Source: Eutrophocola sp964503965
Lineage (GTDB): Bacteria > Pseudomonadota > Gammaproteobacteria > Pseudomonadales > Pseudohongiellaceae
NCBI GenBank assembly: GCA_964503965.1
Contig: CAZDCK010000035.1
Location: 1-21,360 of the forward strand
DNA length: 21,360 nucleotides
Direction: 5' to 3'
In this document: positions 1 to 7,288 of the stretch, one piece after another
Layout: each line of letters starts with the position of its first letter
How positions within the stretch are numbered: position 1 is the stretch's first letter
The notes under the pieces: generated by a model
Database searches by the model: none
Told to the model about the DNA's origin: nothing
What the model saw: the letters and a program-made list of their open reading frames with translations, nothing else
Made by a program: the position numbers and the translations under genes

Positions 1-97
1 GGGCTTTTTCGTTTCTAGAGGCTAACTTAAAAGTGTCTCATAGAAAGTGTCATTTGGGGTTCTTTTGCAGTGTTTATCCCAAAGAACCGGGATTTAT

Positions 98-121
98 GTC
101 CGCTTACGACCCAAAGCCGAC
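98..121. repeat. 24-bp imperfect palindrome, copy A
   Basis: The arms GTCCGCTT (98-105) and AAGCCGAC (114-121) pair over 8 positions with one mismatch. The element matches a second copy at 1761-1784 in 17 of 24 positions. It lies upstream of the first lipoprotein gene, inside AT-rich DNA. It resembles the dispersed intergenic palindromes seen in many gammaproteobacteria, but that resemblance is from memory and not searched. Its presence argues against the long N-terminal extension of the downstream ORF that would read through it. Confidence 0.45.
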
Positions 122-230
122 CTTATTGAACATATGGATCTTAGCCAAAAATATAGGCTGGTTGCTATCTGAAGCAAACATCGATTATTCCACAACTAAT
201 TTGGCAAAGTTAAATAGGATGAAAATAAAA

Positions 231-821
231 ATGAAAATTAGACTCCTAGCTTTATCTACTATCGTAGCCTTGTATGGCTGTACAACTTCGGCACCTTATA
301 ATCCAGAATACATAGTTGAACAGCTCTACGTTCCTCCTGTTTTGTTAGATGGCAAAGCACTCATTTGGACTACACAAGAAGACGATGAATGTGTACACCA
401 TCAGTGGAACCTTTCCCTTGGTAAAATGACCAGGGAAATATCTTTAAATGTATTTTCTGGGCTCTTCAAGGAAGGGGCTGAACATTCTAATTCTCTGGAA
501 AATTTAGGTGATTATTCCGTAGTCATAACGGTAAGACCTGAGGATTTTAAATTTGAAAATACGTCTTCATTCGCACAATCATATTTTGGCAACCAGACTT
601 ATGATATAGAGATGTCATTACAACTAATGATTACTGCCAGCAATGGAGAGGTTGTGCATCAAGATACTTATCATTCTGGGACTGTCAGTAATGGTCCATA
701 TTTAGTTCCTTGGAGCCTATCACCAATAGTTAGTAAAACGGTTCACAATGTCATTACCGAAATACTGAATCGTGTAGCACAAGACACCCATGAAATACTT
801 ATTAGCTACCAGTCACAGTAA
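231..821 (+). CDS. predicted outer-membrane lipoprotein, function unknown
   Basis: I do not recognise a named family. From the ATG at 231 the product is 196 residues. It opens with a short lipoprotein signal (MKIRLLALSTIVALYGC) with lipobox LYGC, so Cys17 should be the lipidated residue and the mature protein begins CTTSAPYNP. The body is hydrophilic with no other membrane segment. Its alternating beta-like pattern and ending loosely recall YajG-type lipoproteins; this is an impression only. An ATG at 219 would add MKIK. I prefer 231 because AGGA lies at 216-219, 11 bases upstream. The reading frame is open back to 33, but that part crosses the palindrome at 98-121 and would bury the signal peptide. 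The gene ends 21 bp before a second lipoprotein gene, and the two probably form an operon. Base composition is AT-rich compared with the LPS genes, which suggests recent acquisition. Confidence 0.7.
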   Translation: MKIRLLALSTIVALYGCTTSAPYNPEYIVEQLYVPPVLLDGKALIWTTQEDDECVHHQWNLSLGKMTREISLNVFSGLFKEGAEHSNSLENLGDYSVVITVRPEDFKFENTSSFAQSYFGNQTYDIEMSLQLMITASNGEVVHQDTYHSGTVSNGPYLVPWSLSPIVSKTVHNVITEILNRVAQDTHEILISYQSQ

Positions 822-842
822 ATAATATAGGGAAGGCATGGC

Positions 843-1649
843 GTGAATTTTTTAACCAGCAAAATTAGATATAGTCTAGTCTTTCTATTAGGACTCCCCC
901 TAATACTCGGTTTGATGGGTTGTACTGGAACGAAAGTCCTTGACGAGCCCACTGTGTTTGAAATTACCCAGCCGCTTGCTAAGGAAGATAACGAAAATAT
1001 TGAAATAACCCTGGATTGGGTGACAGTAAGAAACGGGGCAGAGACATGGGCGAAGAATGCAAACTGGGATGGATACCATCTAAGTATAACGAATCGTTCT
1101 GATCAGACGATAGAGGTAAAAAATATAGTAGTGGTAGATTTTCTTAATTATCGTCTGCAACCTAAGAATAATCTTGTTGAGCTTTCAGAAGCCAGTAAAT
1201 TCATGGCCGAACGCTACGACAGTAGTGAAATAGAAGTGCAGGCCGGATTGGGAGCGGAGACAATAATCAAAGCCGATGGTGTGATGACTGTGGCAGGAGT
1301 AGCTGGTGGTTATGCTATCACGTATGGGCTTGTTGGGGGTGGAGTATCTACAATTGCATCCACTGCTTCTGCTGCTCTAGGACTTATAGTTGTCGGCCCG
1401 GTAATACTCTATAGTGGTGCCAAGCAACGACAGAACAACGAGGCTGTGAATGATGAGATTCGTAAGCGGTATACACGGACACCATTACTGATAGAACCAA
1501 AAGGTCAGCGACAATTGATTAAATTTTTCCCATTCGCACCTTCTCCTCAGATAATTGAACTGACCTATAAAATATCAAATGTTGAGCATGTCATTGCAGT
1601 GGATATCAATGAAGCATTGAAGGGCTTGCATATAAATACAGAATCTTGA
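843..1649 (+). CDS. predicted lipoprotein with a glycine-rich hydrophobic segment
   Basis: This is a 268-residue protein of no family I can name. It starts at GTG 843, supported by GGGAAGG at 830-836 six bases upstream; the nearby ATG at 838 hits a stop after one sense codon. The N-terminus (about residues 1-27) is a lipoprotein signal ending in LMGC, giving a lipidated Cys27. Residues about 30-140 look like a beta-rich domain. About 146-192 is a long Gly/Ala/Val-rich hydrophobic stretch (contains GVAGGYAITYGLVGGG) that could be a glycine-zipper-like membrane segment or hairpin. The C-terminal ~75 residues are again soluble. Signal, soluble domain, glycine-rich membrane segment and soluble tail suggest an envelope protein that spans or inserts in a membrane; this is inference. 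It is the second gene of the AT-rich pair. Confidence 0.7.
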   Translation: MNFLTSKIRYSLVFLLGLPLILGLMGCTGTKVLDEPTVFEITQPLAKEDNENIEITLDWVTVRNGAETWAKNANWDGYHLSITNRSDQTIEVKNIVVVDFLNYRLQPKNNLVELSEASKFMAERYDSSEIEVQAGLGAETIIKADGVMTVAGVAGGYAITYGLVGGGVSTIASTASAALGLIVVGPVILYSGAKQRQNNEAVNDEIRKRYTRTPLLIEPKGQRQLIKFFPFAPSPQIIELTYKISNVEHVIAVDINEALKGLHINTES

Positions 1650-1760
1650 ATTGCTCACGAGATTAAGATATGCCTATTTGCTTCAAGATGTTCGCCATAA
1701 GCATCTAGATTATGTGTACGCGGTGAAATAAATGCTTGCATCTGATTTTGTCAGAAAAAA

Positions 1761-1784
1761 GTCTACTTTTGGCCGAAAGCGGAC
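1761..1784. repeat. 24-bp imperfect palindrome, copy B
   Basis: The arms GTCTACTTT (1761-1769) and AAAGCGGAC (1776-1784) pair at 7 of 9 positions around a TGGCCG loop. It is related to the copy at 98-121, and together the two bracket the lipoprotein pair. The intergenic stretch 1650-1928 (279 bp) holds this motif and the inverted-repeat element just after it. I saw no convincing terminator for the lipoprotein genes or for hldE there. Confidence 0.45.
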
Positions 1785-1794
1785 CTCTAAAGCT

Positions 1795-1865
1795 GTCCCA
1801 TTAAACATATCTGGTTCTAAGATAATCAATGGGTTATTAGAGCTTGGCAGGGCATTTAATGGGAC
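1795..1865. repeat. 71-bp element bounded by 11-bp perfect inverted repeats
   Basis: GTCCCATTAAA at 1795-1805 is repeated inverted, without mismatch, as TTTAATGGGAC at 1855-1865, with 49 bp between the arms. One base off register, the outer flanks (GCT before, GAGC after) also partly match. No coding sequence lies inside and I see no clear target-site duplication. It could be a miniature inverted-repeat element or a scar of an insertion sequence; the short arms leave chance possible in AT-rich DNA. Confidence 0.4.
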
Positions 1866-1928
1866 GAGCGATAATCGTAACTTATTGAATTAAAGATAGT
1901 AGCTGCGAGTAGAGTAATAAATTTGCAA

Positions 1929-3356
1929 TCAGCTCTTCTCCTGGATTTTTTCAACAATCGCTGACGTTGAACAATTATCCAGAAACGATAGCACTCTCAC
2001 TTCCCCGCCATACCCTGTCACGATATCCGCCCCGACCACTTCATCAATGCCGTAATCTCCCCCCTTCACCAGGCAGTCCGGCTTCACCTGTTCCAGCAGG
2101 GATTCCGGTGTGTCTTCGGAAAAGGACACCACCCAGTCGACGGACTCCAGACCGGACAAGACGGCCATGCGGCGCTCTACCGGATTGATGGGTCGTCCTT
2201 CCCCTTTGAGTCGTTTGACGGAATCATCATCATTGATGGCAACAATGAGCCTGTCACCACATAGGCGGGCATCGGCCAGGTAACCTACATGACCCGCATG
2301 AATAATGTCGAAACAGCCGTTGGTGAAGGCAATTTTCTCACCATGCGCCCTGGCATCTTCCACGGCCAGCAGCAACTGCTCCGGGGTCATGACGCCCCGG
2401 TCCGAACCCCCATCACGCTGCACTTCCCTCCTGAGTTCCGGACCACTGACAGCCACAGTTCCCACCCGGCTTACTGCCAGACCAGCGGCGATATTGGATA
2501 AAGCCACCGCTTCCGGCAGTGATTTACCGGCGGCCAATGCTGCTCCCAGTACCGATATCACCGTATCACCAGCCCCGGTGACATCATAGACATCACGGGC
2601 CCGGGCCGGAATATGCAGTTCCGGTTCATTTTCACGAATCAGGCTCATGCCGTGCTCCCCGCGAGTCACCAGGAGAGCCTCAAGTTCAAGCTCCCTGAGC
2701 AGTTGGCGCCCCTTGTCCACCAATTCATCTTCGCTGCGGCATGGACCAGCCACCGCTTCGAATTCATGCAGGTTGGGAGTCAGCAAAGTTGCACCACGGT
2801 ATTTGCTGAAGTCTTCCCCTTTCGGGTCCACAAGCACCGATGCACCGGAAGCTCTGGCGCTTGCTATCAGTTCACTGACAGCCCCCAGGGCACCCTTGTT
2901 GTAGTCCGATATGATCACCACATCGGTCTGGTCCAGCCTTGTTGCCGCTCTTTCATTAACCGCACTGGCATGGTGGACAGTGAATGGCTCCTCAAAATCC
3001 AGCCGGATTAACTGCTGGTGCCTGCTCACGACTCTCAACTTGGTGATAGTGGGCCGGTCATCGACCTTTTCAAAATCACAAAGTACGCCTGCTGCCTGGA
3101 GCCGGCTTTCAAGCCCTGCACCTGCTTCATCTTTACCTACAAGACCCACCAGGGAAGCTGCCGCGCCCAGTGCGGCAATATTCAGTGCAACATTACCCGC
3201 GCCACCCGGGCTGTCTTCAGTACCATTTACACGGACTACAGGGACCGGCGCTTCCGGGGAAATACGGGAGGTACCTCCCTGCCAGTAGCGATCAAGCATG
3301 ACATCACCAACTACCAGTACACGGGCTGCATCAAAACGGGGGAGTTCAAGTTTCAT
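1929..3356 (-). CDS. hldE: HldE, bifunctional heptose-7-phosphate kinase / heptose-1-phosphate adenylyltransferase
   Basis: HldE phosphorylates D-glycero-beta-D-manno-heptose 7-phosphate at C1 and, after the phosphatase step by GmhB, adenylylates the product to ADP-heptose, the cytosolic precursor of the LPS inner core. The 475 residues match the E. coli protein (477) in length and domain order. Residues ~1-315 are a ribokinase/PfkB-type kinase, with SPGGAGNVALN near 49-59 and the catalytic loop GAGD at 261-264. Residues ~340-475 are a nucleotidyltransferase with FTNGCFD at 344-350 and HAGH at 353-356. It starts at ATG 3356 with only a weak ribosome site. It is transcribed divergently from the lpxL fusion gene. 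Its product feeds WaaF, encoded in the same window. Confidence 0.97.
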   Translation of the reverse strand: MKLELPRFDAARVLVVGDVMLDRYWQGGTSRISPEAPVPVVRVNGTEDSPGGAGNVALNIAALGAAASLVGLVGKDEAGAGLESRLQAAGVLCDFEKVDDRPTITKLRVVSRHQQLIRLDFEEPFTVHHASAVNERAATRLDQTDVVIISDYNKGALGAVSELIASARASGASVLVDPKGEDFSKYRGATLLTPNLHEFEAVAGPCRSEDELVDKGRQLLRELELEALLVTRGEHGMSLIRENEPELHIPARARDVYDVTGAGDTVISVLGAALAAGKSLPEAVALSNIAAGLAVSRVGTVAVSGPELRREVQRDGGSDRGVMTPEQLLLAVEDARAHGEKIAFTNGCFDIIHAGHVGYLADARLCGDRLIVAINDDDSVKRLKGEGRPINPVERRMAVLSGLESVDWVVSFSEDTPESLLEQVKPDCLVKGGDYGIDEVVGADIVTGYGGEVRVLSFLDNCSTSAIVEKIQEKS

Positions 3357-3393
3357 GAATTGTTATTCTAAGGTGCCTCAAAAAGTGGTCGCT

Positions 3394-3402
3394 ATCATAC
3401 CA
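3394..3402 (-). promoter_or_regulatory. extended -10 promoter for hldE
   Basis: The minus strand reads TGGTATGAT, an extended -10 (TGn plus TATGAT, 5 of 6 to consensus), about 40 bp upstream of the hldE ATG. No good -35 is visible at 17 bp, as is common for extended -10 promoters. It faces away from a similar element for the lpxL fusion gene. Confidence 0.5.
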
Positions 3403-3425
3403 TAGCCATTGCCGGCTGATGATTC

Positions 3426-3434
3426 TGGTACAAT
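3426..3434 (+). promoter_or_regulatory. extended -10 promoter for the lpxL fusion gene
   Basis: The plus strand reads TGGTACAAT, an extended -10 with TACAAT (5 of 6 to consensus). Transcription would start near 3441, upstream of the ATG at 3461. This excludes the upstream in-frame ATG at 3419 as a start. Its -35 region would overlap the hldE promoter region at 3394-3402. Confidence 0.5.
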
Positions 3435-3460
3435 GCGCCAGAAAATTTGTGATGCAGTGT

Positions 3461-4990
3461 ATGCAACAGCCACCACCCTTCAGCTCCTTTACCCACATCA
3501 GGTACTGGCCAACATGGATAGGAATTTTCCTGTTATTCATTCTGGCCTGGACCCCCTTTGCTGTGCGCATGAAAGCAGGGGAATTACTTGGTATGCTGAC
3601 ATACTGGCTGGCGAAGGAGAGACGCTATATCACTCAGGTCAATATCGCCCTGTGTTTTCCCCGACTCAGCGAGCAGGAACAACAGGCACTGGTACTGAAG
3701 AGTTTTCGCGAAAATGGTATTGGCCTGATAGAAACCGCCACCGGCTGGGTAAGAAAAACAGGTGCGTTCAAAGATCAGACTACCCTCATAGGACTGGATA
3801 AGCTCGAGGAAGCGCGGGACAAGGGCAAAGGCATCCTGCTGATAGGAGCCCACTATTCCATACTGGATTTTGGTGCCAATCTGCTTTCACTCTTCCATCC
3901 CTTCGGTGTGACCTATCGTCCCCATCGCAATGCCCTGTTTGATGCTTTCATGCTCAGGGGACGACTGTCCAACTGTAATGGCGTTTTTGACCGTAATGAT
4001 ATACGCGGAGCCTTTCGCCATCTCAAAAAAGGCAACACGCTGTGGTATGCCCCCGACCAGGATTACGGGGCAGACCATGCCGTCTTCGCACCCTTCTTTG
4101 GACACACGGCCGCTACCATTACTGCAGCAAGCCGCTTTGCGGCCATCAATAACTCCCCGACCTTTCTTGTCAGGCAGCATCGCATCGAAGGCACACCCCA
4201 GTATGAAATTGAGTTTATTCCGTTTCCTGACTCCTTCCCTGGTGATGACGATGTTGCAGATGCCTGCCTCATCAACACAATGATTGAAAAAGCTATTCGA
4301 CAGTACCCGGCGCAGTATCTTTGGATGCACAAACGCTTCAAGACACAGCCCGGCGGAAAACCAGAGAGTCCCTACATTGATATTGCGGCGCCCAATCATC
4401 GACTGACTGAACGTCAGTATGGGCAGGTTATGGCAAACGCAAAGCAACTGTCTGAACTTGATGATGTGAAGGATTTTCGGCTAAGACCTGATATGTGGGT
4501 CAGGGAATATCCCGGCGTAGCGAGCAAACGCTTTTTCAATAAACATCCGGCCAAACAGTTTGATCGTGATGCCCGTATGCTCAGGCTAAGACATATCAGC
4601 GCTGTAACCGTAGATAATATATTTCGCATCCCTTCCATGAATATTTCCCTGGTCAGCTTTTTCATGCCACAGGGGAAACTGCTTGGCCAGCTACCCTCCA
4701 GGATCATGCCCCTTGATGCCCTTGCTGTGTGGCTGGCTGACTTGCATGACAAGGGTGTGAGCCATCCCAACCCCGATGCCGATAAATTCATGCTCGTGGA
4801 TGACAGCTTTACTGTGGTGGATCCTACCGGCTTCACCTTCAGGGACAAGCCGCTGGATCTAAAGGCCAGGCGACAGTTTCTGGTTAAATTGTCCGATAAC
4901 CTGGGGCTGACCAGAACAGAAAGTGACGGCTTTTTTGCAGCCTATGCCAGGGCTGCAGGCCTGAACCTGGTGAGCACCCGCAATGTCTGA
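3461..4990 (+). CDS. lpxL: LpxL-family lipid A acyltransferase fused to a degenerate kinase-like domain
   Basis: Residues 1-305 match LpxL, the inner-membrane enzyme that transfers an acyl chain from acyl-ACP to Kdo2-lipid IVA. The N-terminal RYWPTWIGIF region (14-23) includes the membrane anchor. The HX4D catalytic motif is H131/D136 in GAHYSILDFG, with WYAPDQDYG at 195-203 and the terminal LpxL block RFKTQPGG at 292-299. E. coli LpxL ends here, but this protein continues for ~204 residues. The extension looks like the LPS-kinase/BUD32 type, with RDARMLRLRHI near 369-379, LADLHDKGVSHPNPDADKF at 425-443 and VVDPTG at 452-457. Aligned to HRDxxxxN, the catalytic Asp becomes Asn437 and the metal-binding Asn becomes Lys442, while Asp454 is kept. 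It is therefore probably a pseudokinase or a divergent enzyme. I chose ATG 3461 by alignment to LpxL and by the promoter position. The next gene overlaps its end by 8 bp. Confidence 0.9.
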   Translation: MQQPPPFSSFTHIRYWPTWIGIFLLFILAWTPFAVRMKAGELLGMLTYWLAKERRYITQVNIALCFPRLSEQEQQALVLKSFRENGIGLIETATGWVRKTGAFKDQTTLIGLDKLEEARDKGKGILLIGAHYSILDFGANLLSLFHPFGVTYRPHRNALFDAFMLRGRLSNCNGVFDRNDIRGAFRHLKKGNTLWYAPDQDYGADHAVFAPFFGHTAATITAASRFAAINNSPTFLVRQHRIEGTPQYEIEFIPFPDSFPGDDDVADACLINTMIEKAIRQYPAQYLWMHKRFKTQPGGKPESPYIDIAAPNHRLTERQYGQVMANAKQLSELDDVKDFRLRPDMWVREYPGVASKRFFNKHPAKQFDRDARMLRLRHISAVTVDNIFRIPSMNISLVSFFMPQGKLLGQLPSRIMPLDALAVWLADLHDKGVSHPNPDADKFMLVDDSFTVVDPTGFTFRDKPLDLKARRQFLVKLSDNLGLTRTESDGFFAAYARAAGLNLVSTRNV

Positions 4991-6515
4991 TTCATCCAGC
5001 CAAACTTTGATTGAACGACTTGCCAGCCACGATGTGCGTTGGTGGGCTGTGGCAATCAGTTGCCTGTATTCCGTGATCGTCGTCGTGGGCAACCCCCTTC
5101 CGAATGATGATGCCTTCGGCTACCTGCTCGCTGCCGAGATGTTTTCCGAGCAGGGGCTTAATGCAACGCTTTCCTCTTATGGCTGGTACGGGTATTCGGT
5201 CCTGATTGCGCTCTTTGATGCCGTCATGCCCACCGATCTCCTGATGAGCGCACACCTGCTGAATATGTTTTTCCTTGCGCTCCTGGTCTATGCCTTCATT
5301 ACCCTGGCCAGCGAAATCAATGATTCACAGCATATCCAGTTTTTTGCCGCTCTGGTGATCCTCTGTTTTCCTACCATCAACGAGATGCGCTATAACCTGG
5401 TCAGGGATTTTGCTTACTGGGCTTTCGTTCTTACGGCTCTCAACCAGCTGATACGCTTTCACCGGACCAGGAATATCCTGCATGCCACAGGCTGGATGCT
5501 GGCAATGACTGCCGCTATCTTTTTCCGCCTGGAAGGGCTTCTGATCCTGGTACTTTCCCCCCTTGCGATGCTTTTCTCCGGAGAATCCGAAACCTTCGAT
5601 GGCCGCGCATCCTTTCTGAAACTTGTGGCATTTATGCTGGTCGGTGTGTTTCTGATACTCAGCATGTTTTATCTCGCAGGAATCAACCTGGTGGAAATCT
5701 TCAACTTTGCCTATCGGTGGTATCTTCCGCTGTTGGGCGAATATCCCGCTACGTTGCGCGATGCCGCAGACAGTGTAAAACTGTCGACCCACATCTCAAC
5801 GCAGCTACTGCCATTTACCGGTAAAGGCCTGCTCATTCTTTTTGTCGGCTACGTCTATGCTGTTATTGTCAATCTCGTCATGGCTCTTGGACCTGCCGTC
5901 GCCTTCTTTATGGTCTATGGCTTTTTTATATACAGACCAAACATTAAAAAGGGTATGCTCGCACCCTGGCTTTTCTTTCTGGCAAGCGCACTACTGGCGC
6001 TCATGCTTTTTGTTTCCATCATGCAGTTCCTGACCTCACGGTATGCTGTCATGACCGCCCTGCTGCTTCTGCTTTTTCTGCCTTCTTTGCTGGAGACCCT
6101 GTTCAAGAAAGCGCAGCGGGAGAATAAACAGAAGCGATTTTCCGTGACCGTTACTGTCGTTGCACTCTATTTCACTCTGGATAGCCTGATCAGCTTCGGG
6201 TATTCGAAAAGTTATATCCAGGACGCCATTTCCTGGTCAGACACAGCCCTGAGGGAAGAGCCGGGCATTATTACCAACAGTCCCGCAGCAGCCTACTTCC
6301 TGGGACTGACAACCTATAATGAAGAGATAGAGAATGACCCGGCTGTCTTCCTTGAAACACTTCCTTCATCAACTGTCATGATCCTGGAACTGCCCCATGA
6401 TGCAAGCCGGGCACATGACATGCTATCCGCAAGGAATTACATAACTGAGCTGGCCCGTTTTGCCAACAATCGTAATGATGCGATGGTGATTTACCGAGTT
6501 GGCGATCAGCCGTGA
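4983..6515 (+). CDS. multi-pass membrane protein, GT-C glycosyltransferase-like
   Basis: This 510-residue protein has roughly ten hydrophobic segments from about residue 21 to 400, then a soluble C-terminal stretch of ~110 residues. After the first membrane segment comes a periplasmic loop with PLPNDDAFGYLLAAEMF (38-54). An acidic pair in this place (Asp42-Asp43) is the usual catalytic signature of GT-C enzymes that use polyprenyl-phosphate sugars (PMT/ArnT type). RYNLVRDFAYW (136-146) is another conserved-looking loop. I infer a periplasmic glycosyltransferase, possibly modifying LPS or another envelope glycan; donor and acceptor are unknown. It starts at ATG 4983 inside the end of the lpxL fusion gene, so the two are probably translationally coupled. 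Its last 10 bp overlap the end of waaP on the other strand. It could also be an O-antigen-ligase-like or other polytopic protein, but the acidic loop favours GT-C. Confidence 0.75.
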   Translation: MSDSSSQTLIERLASHDVRWWAVAISCLYSVIVVVGNPLPNDDAFGYLLAAEMFSEQGLNATLSSYGWYGYSVLIALFDAVMPTDLLMSAHLLNMFFLALLVYAFITLASEINDSQHIQFFAALVILCFPTINEMRYNLVRDFAYWAFVLTALNQLIRFHRTRNILHATGWMLAMTAAIFFRLEGLLILVLSPLAMLFSGESETFDGRASFLKLVAFMLVGVFLILSMFYLAGINLVEIFNFAYRWYLPLLGEYPATLRDAADSVKLSTHISTQLLPFTGKGLLILFVGYVYAVIVNLVMALGPAVAFFMVYGFFIYRPNIKKGMLAPWLFFLASALLALMLFVSIMQFLTSRYAVMTALLLLLFLPSLLETLFKKAQRENKQKRFSVTVTVVALYFTLDSLISFGYSKSYIQDAISWSDTALREEPGIITNSPAAAYFLGLTTYNEEIENDPAVFLETLPSSTVMILELPHDASRAHDMLSARNYITELARFANNRNDAMVIYRVGDQP

Positions 6516-7288
6516 CGTCCTTTCAATCGCCGGGCCCTGGCATCAACTGCCTGCCAGAACAGGCTGTCTTCTGACAGGGTCCTGCCCAGAGACTTTCCTG
6601 TGTATTGCCGCATAAACCTGAACAGGTCCCGTTGTGTCAGGCCGATATCCATGGCTGAAAAATACAGGGCTGCCACATCCTTGATTACCCAGCGCTGCGC
6701 CAGCTTTCTTTTGACCAGAGCCCGGTGAAGATCCAGTACCGTAAGCCTGTTTCCTCCCTGAGCTGCCATCATGAAATGGCACAGGTAGTAATCCCTGTGA
6801 CAAACCTGGTGATCGTGCATCAGACGACTAATACTCACCACCTCTGTCAACAGCGACTGCTTATCATGGAATGCAGGTCGCTTCCTGGTCCAATCCCTAG
6901 TGTAGTCTTCAAGGTTTTCCTGGGTACCAACATCTTCGGTCACGATGAAGGATTCGCGCGTCCAGGGTAAAAATCCCCGTACACCAAAGGCGGCAATAAC
7001 CGGTACAGAAATCCCCAGATCACGCAGGCGACGGATAGCCCGGTATTCGTTTCTGGCACTGATTACAGGCAAGCGACCGCGGACCAGGTTTTTCATAATT
7101 TCACCGCTACCCACCCCACGATGGTATTTGATGAAATACCGTTTGTTGGCCAGCTCAACGGCGAACGTCCTGCGATTCTCCAGAGCCCGGAAAACCTCAC
7201 CGTCCTGTTTCAGGAAATAGGTAAACGGGTTTTCATTCCCAATAAGGGTTTGCAGATCTTCATTGACCCAAAGTTCATTCACGGCCAT
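6506..7288 (-). CDS. waaP: WaaP, LPS core heptose I kinase
   Basis: WaaP (RfaP) transfers phosphate from ATP to heptose I of the LPS inner core on the cytoplasmic face of the inner membrane; in E. coli and Pseudomonas this stabilises the outer membrane. The 260-residue product matches E. coli WaaP along its length. The ATP lysine is K54 in YFIKYHRG, the helix-C glutamate is E81, the catalytic loop is HRDYYLCHF at 164-172 with Asp166, the metal Asp is in LDLHRA with D186, and IGLTQRDLFRFM follows toward the C-terminus. All key residues are present, unlike in the kinase-like tail of the nearby lpxL fusion. Its ATG overlaps the end of waaG by 14 bp, so it is the last gene of a waaF-waaG-waaP unit. 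It ends tail to tail with the GT-C-like gene, with no room for a terminator. Confidence 0.96.
   Translation of the reverse strand: MAVNELWVNEDLQTLIGNENPFTYFLKQDGEVFRALENRRTFAVELANKRYFIKYHRGVGSGEIMKNLVRGRLPVISARNEYRAIRRLRDLGISVPVIAAFGVRGFLPWTRESFIVTEDVGTQENLEDYTRDWTRKRPAFHDKQSLLTEVVSISRLMHDHQVCHRDYYLCHFMMAAQGGNRLTVLDLHRALVKRKLAQRWVIKDVAALYFSAMDIGLTQRDLFRFMRQYTGKSLGRTLSEDSLFWQAVDARARRLKGRHG

Noticed and set aside
1..12. GGGCTTTTT at the window start, possibly the end of a terminator
   Set aside because: Only the right half is visible, so the stem cannot be confirmed.
33..230. N-terminal extension of the first lipoprotein ORF
   Set aside because: It crosses the palindrome at 98-121, has no ribosome site and would place the lipoprotein signal inside the protein.
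1650..1928. Integron attC site near the lipoprotein pair
   Set aside because: The core-site sequences GTTRRRY and RYYYAAC are not present in the right arrangement.
2613..3011. 132-residue plus-strand ORF, and others, opposite hldE
   Set aside because: They are shadows of the hldE reading frame without ribosome sites or family features.
3419..3460. Upstream ATG of the lpxL fusion
   Set aside because: It lies within the promoter -10 region, and alignment to LpxL begins at the ATG at 3461.
3887..4447. 186-residue minus-strand ORF
   Set aside because: It is antisense to the LpxL domain, which is clearly the coding frame.
5325..5792. 155-residue minus-strand ORF
   Set aside because: It is antisense to the membrane protein gene, and its composition is typical of a shadow frame.
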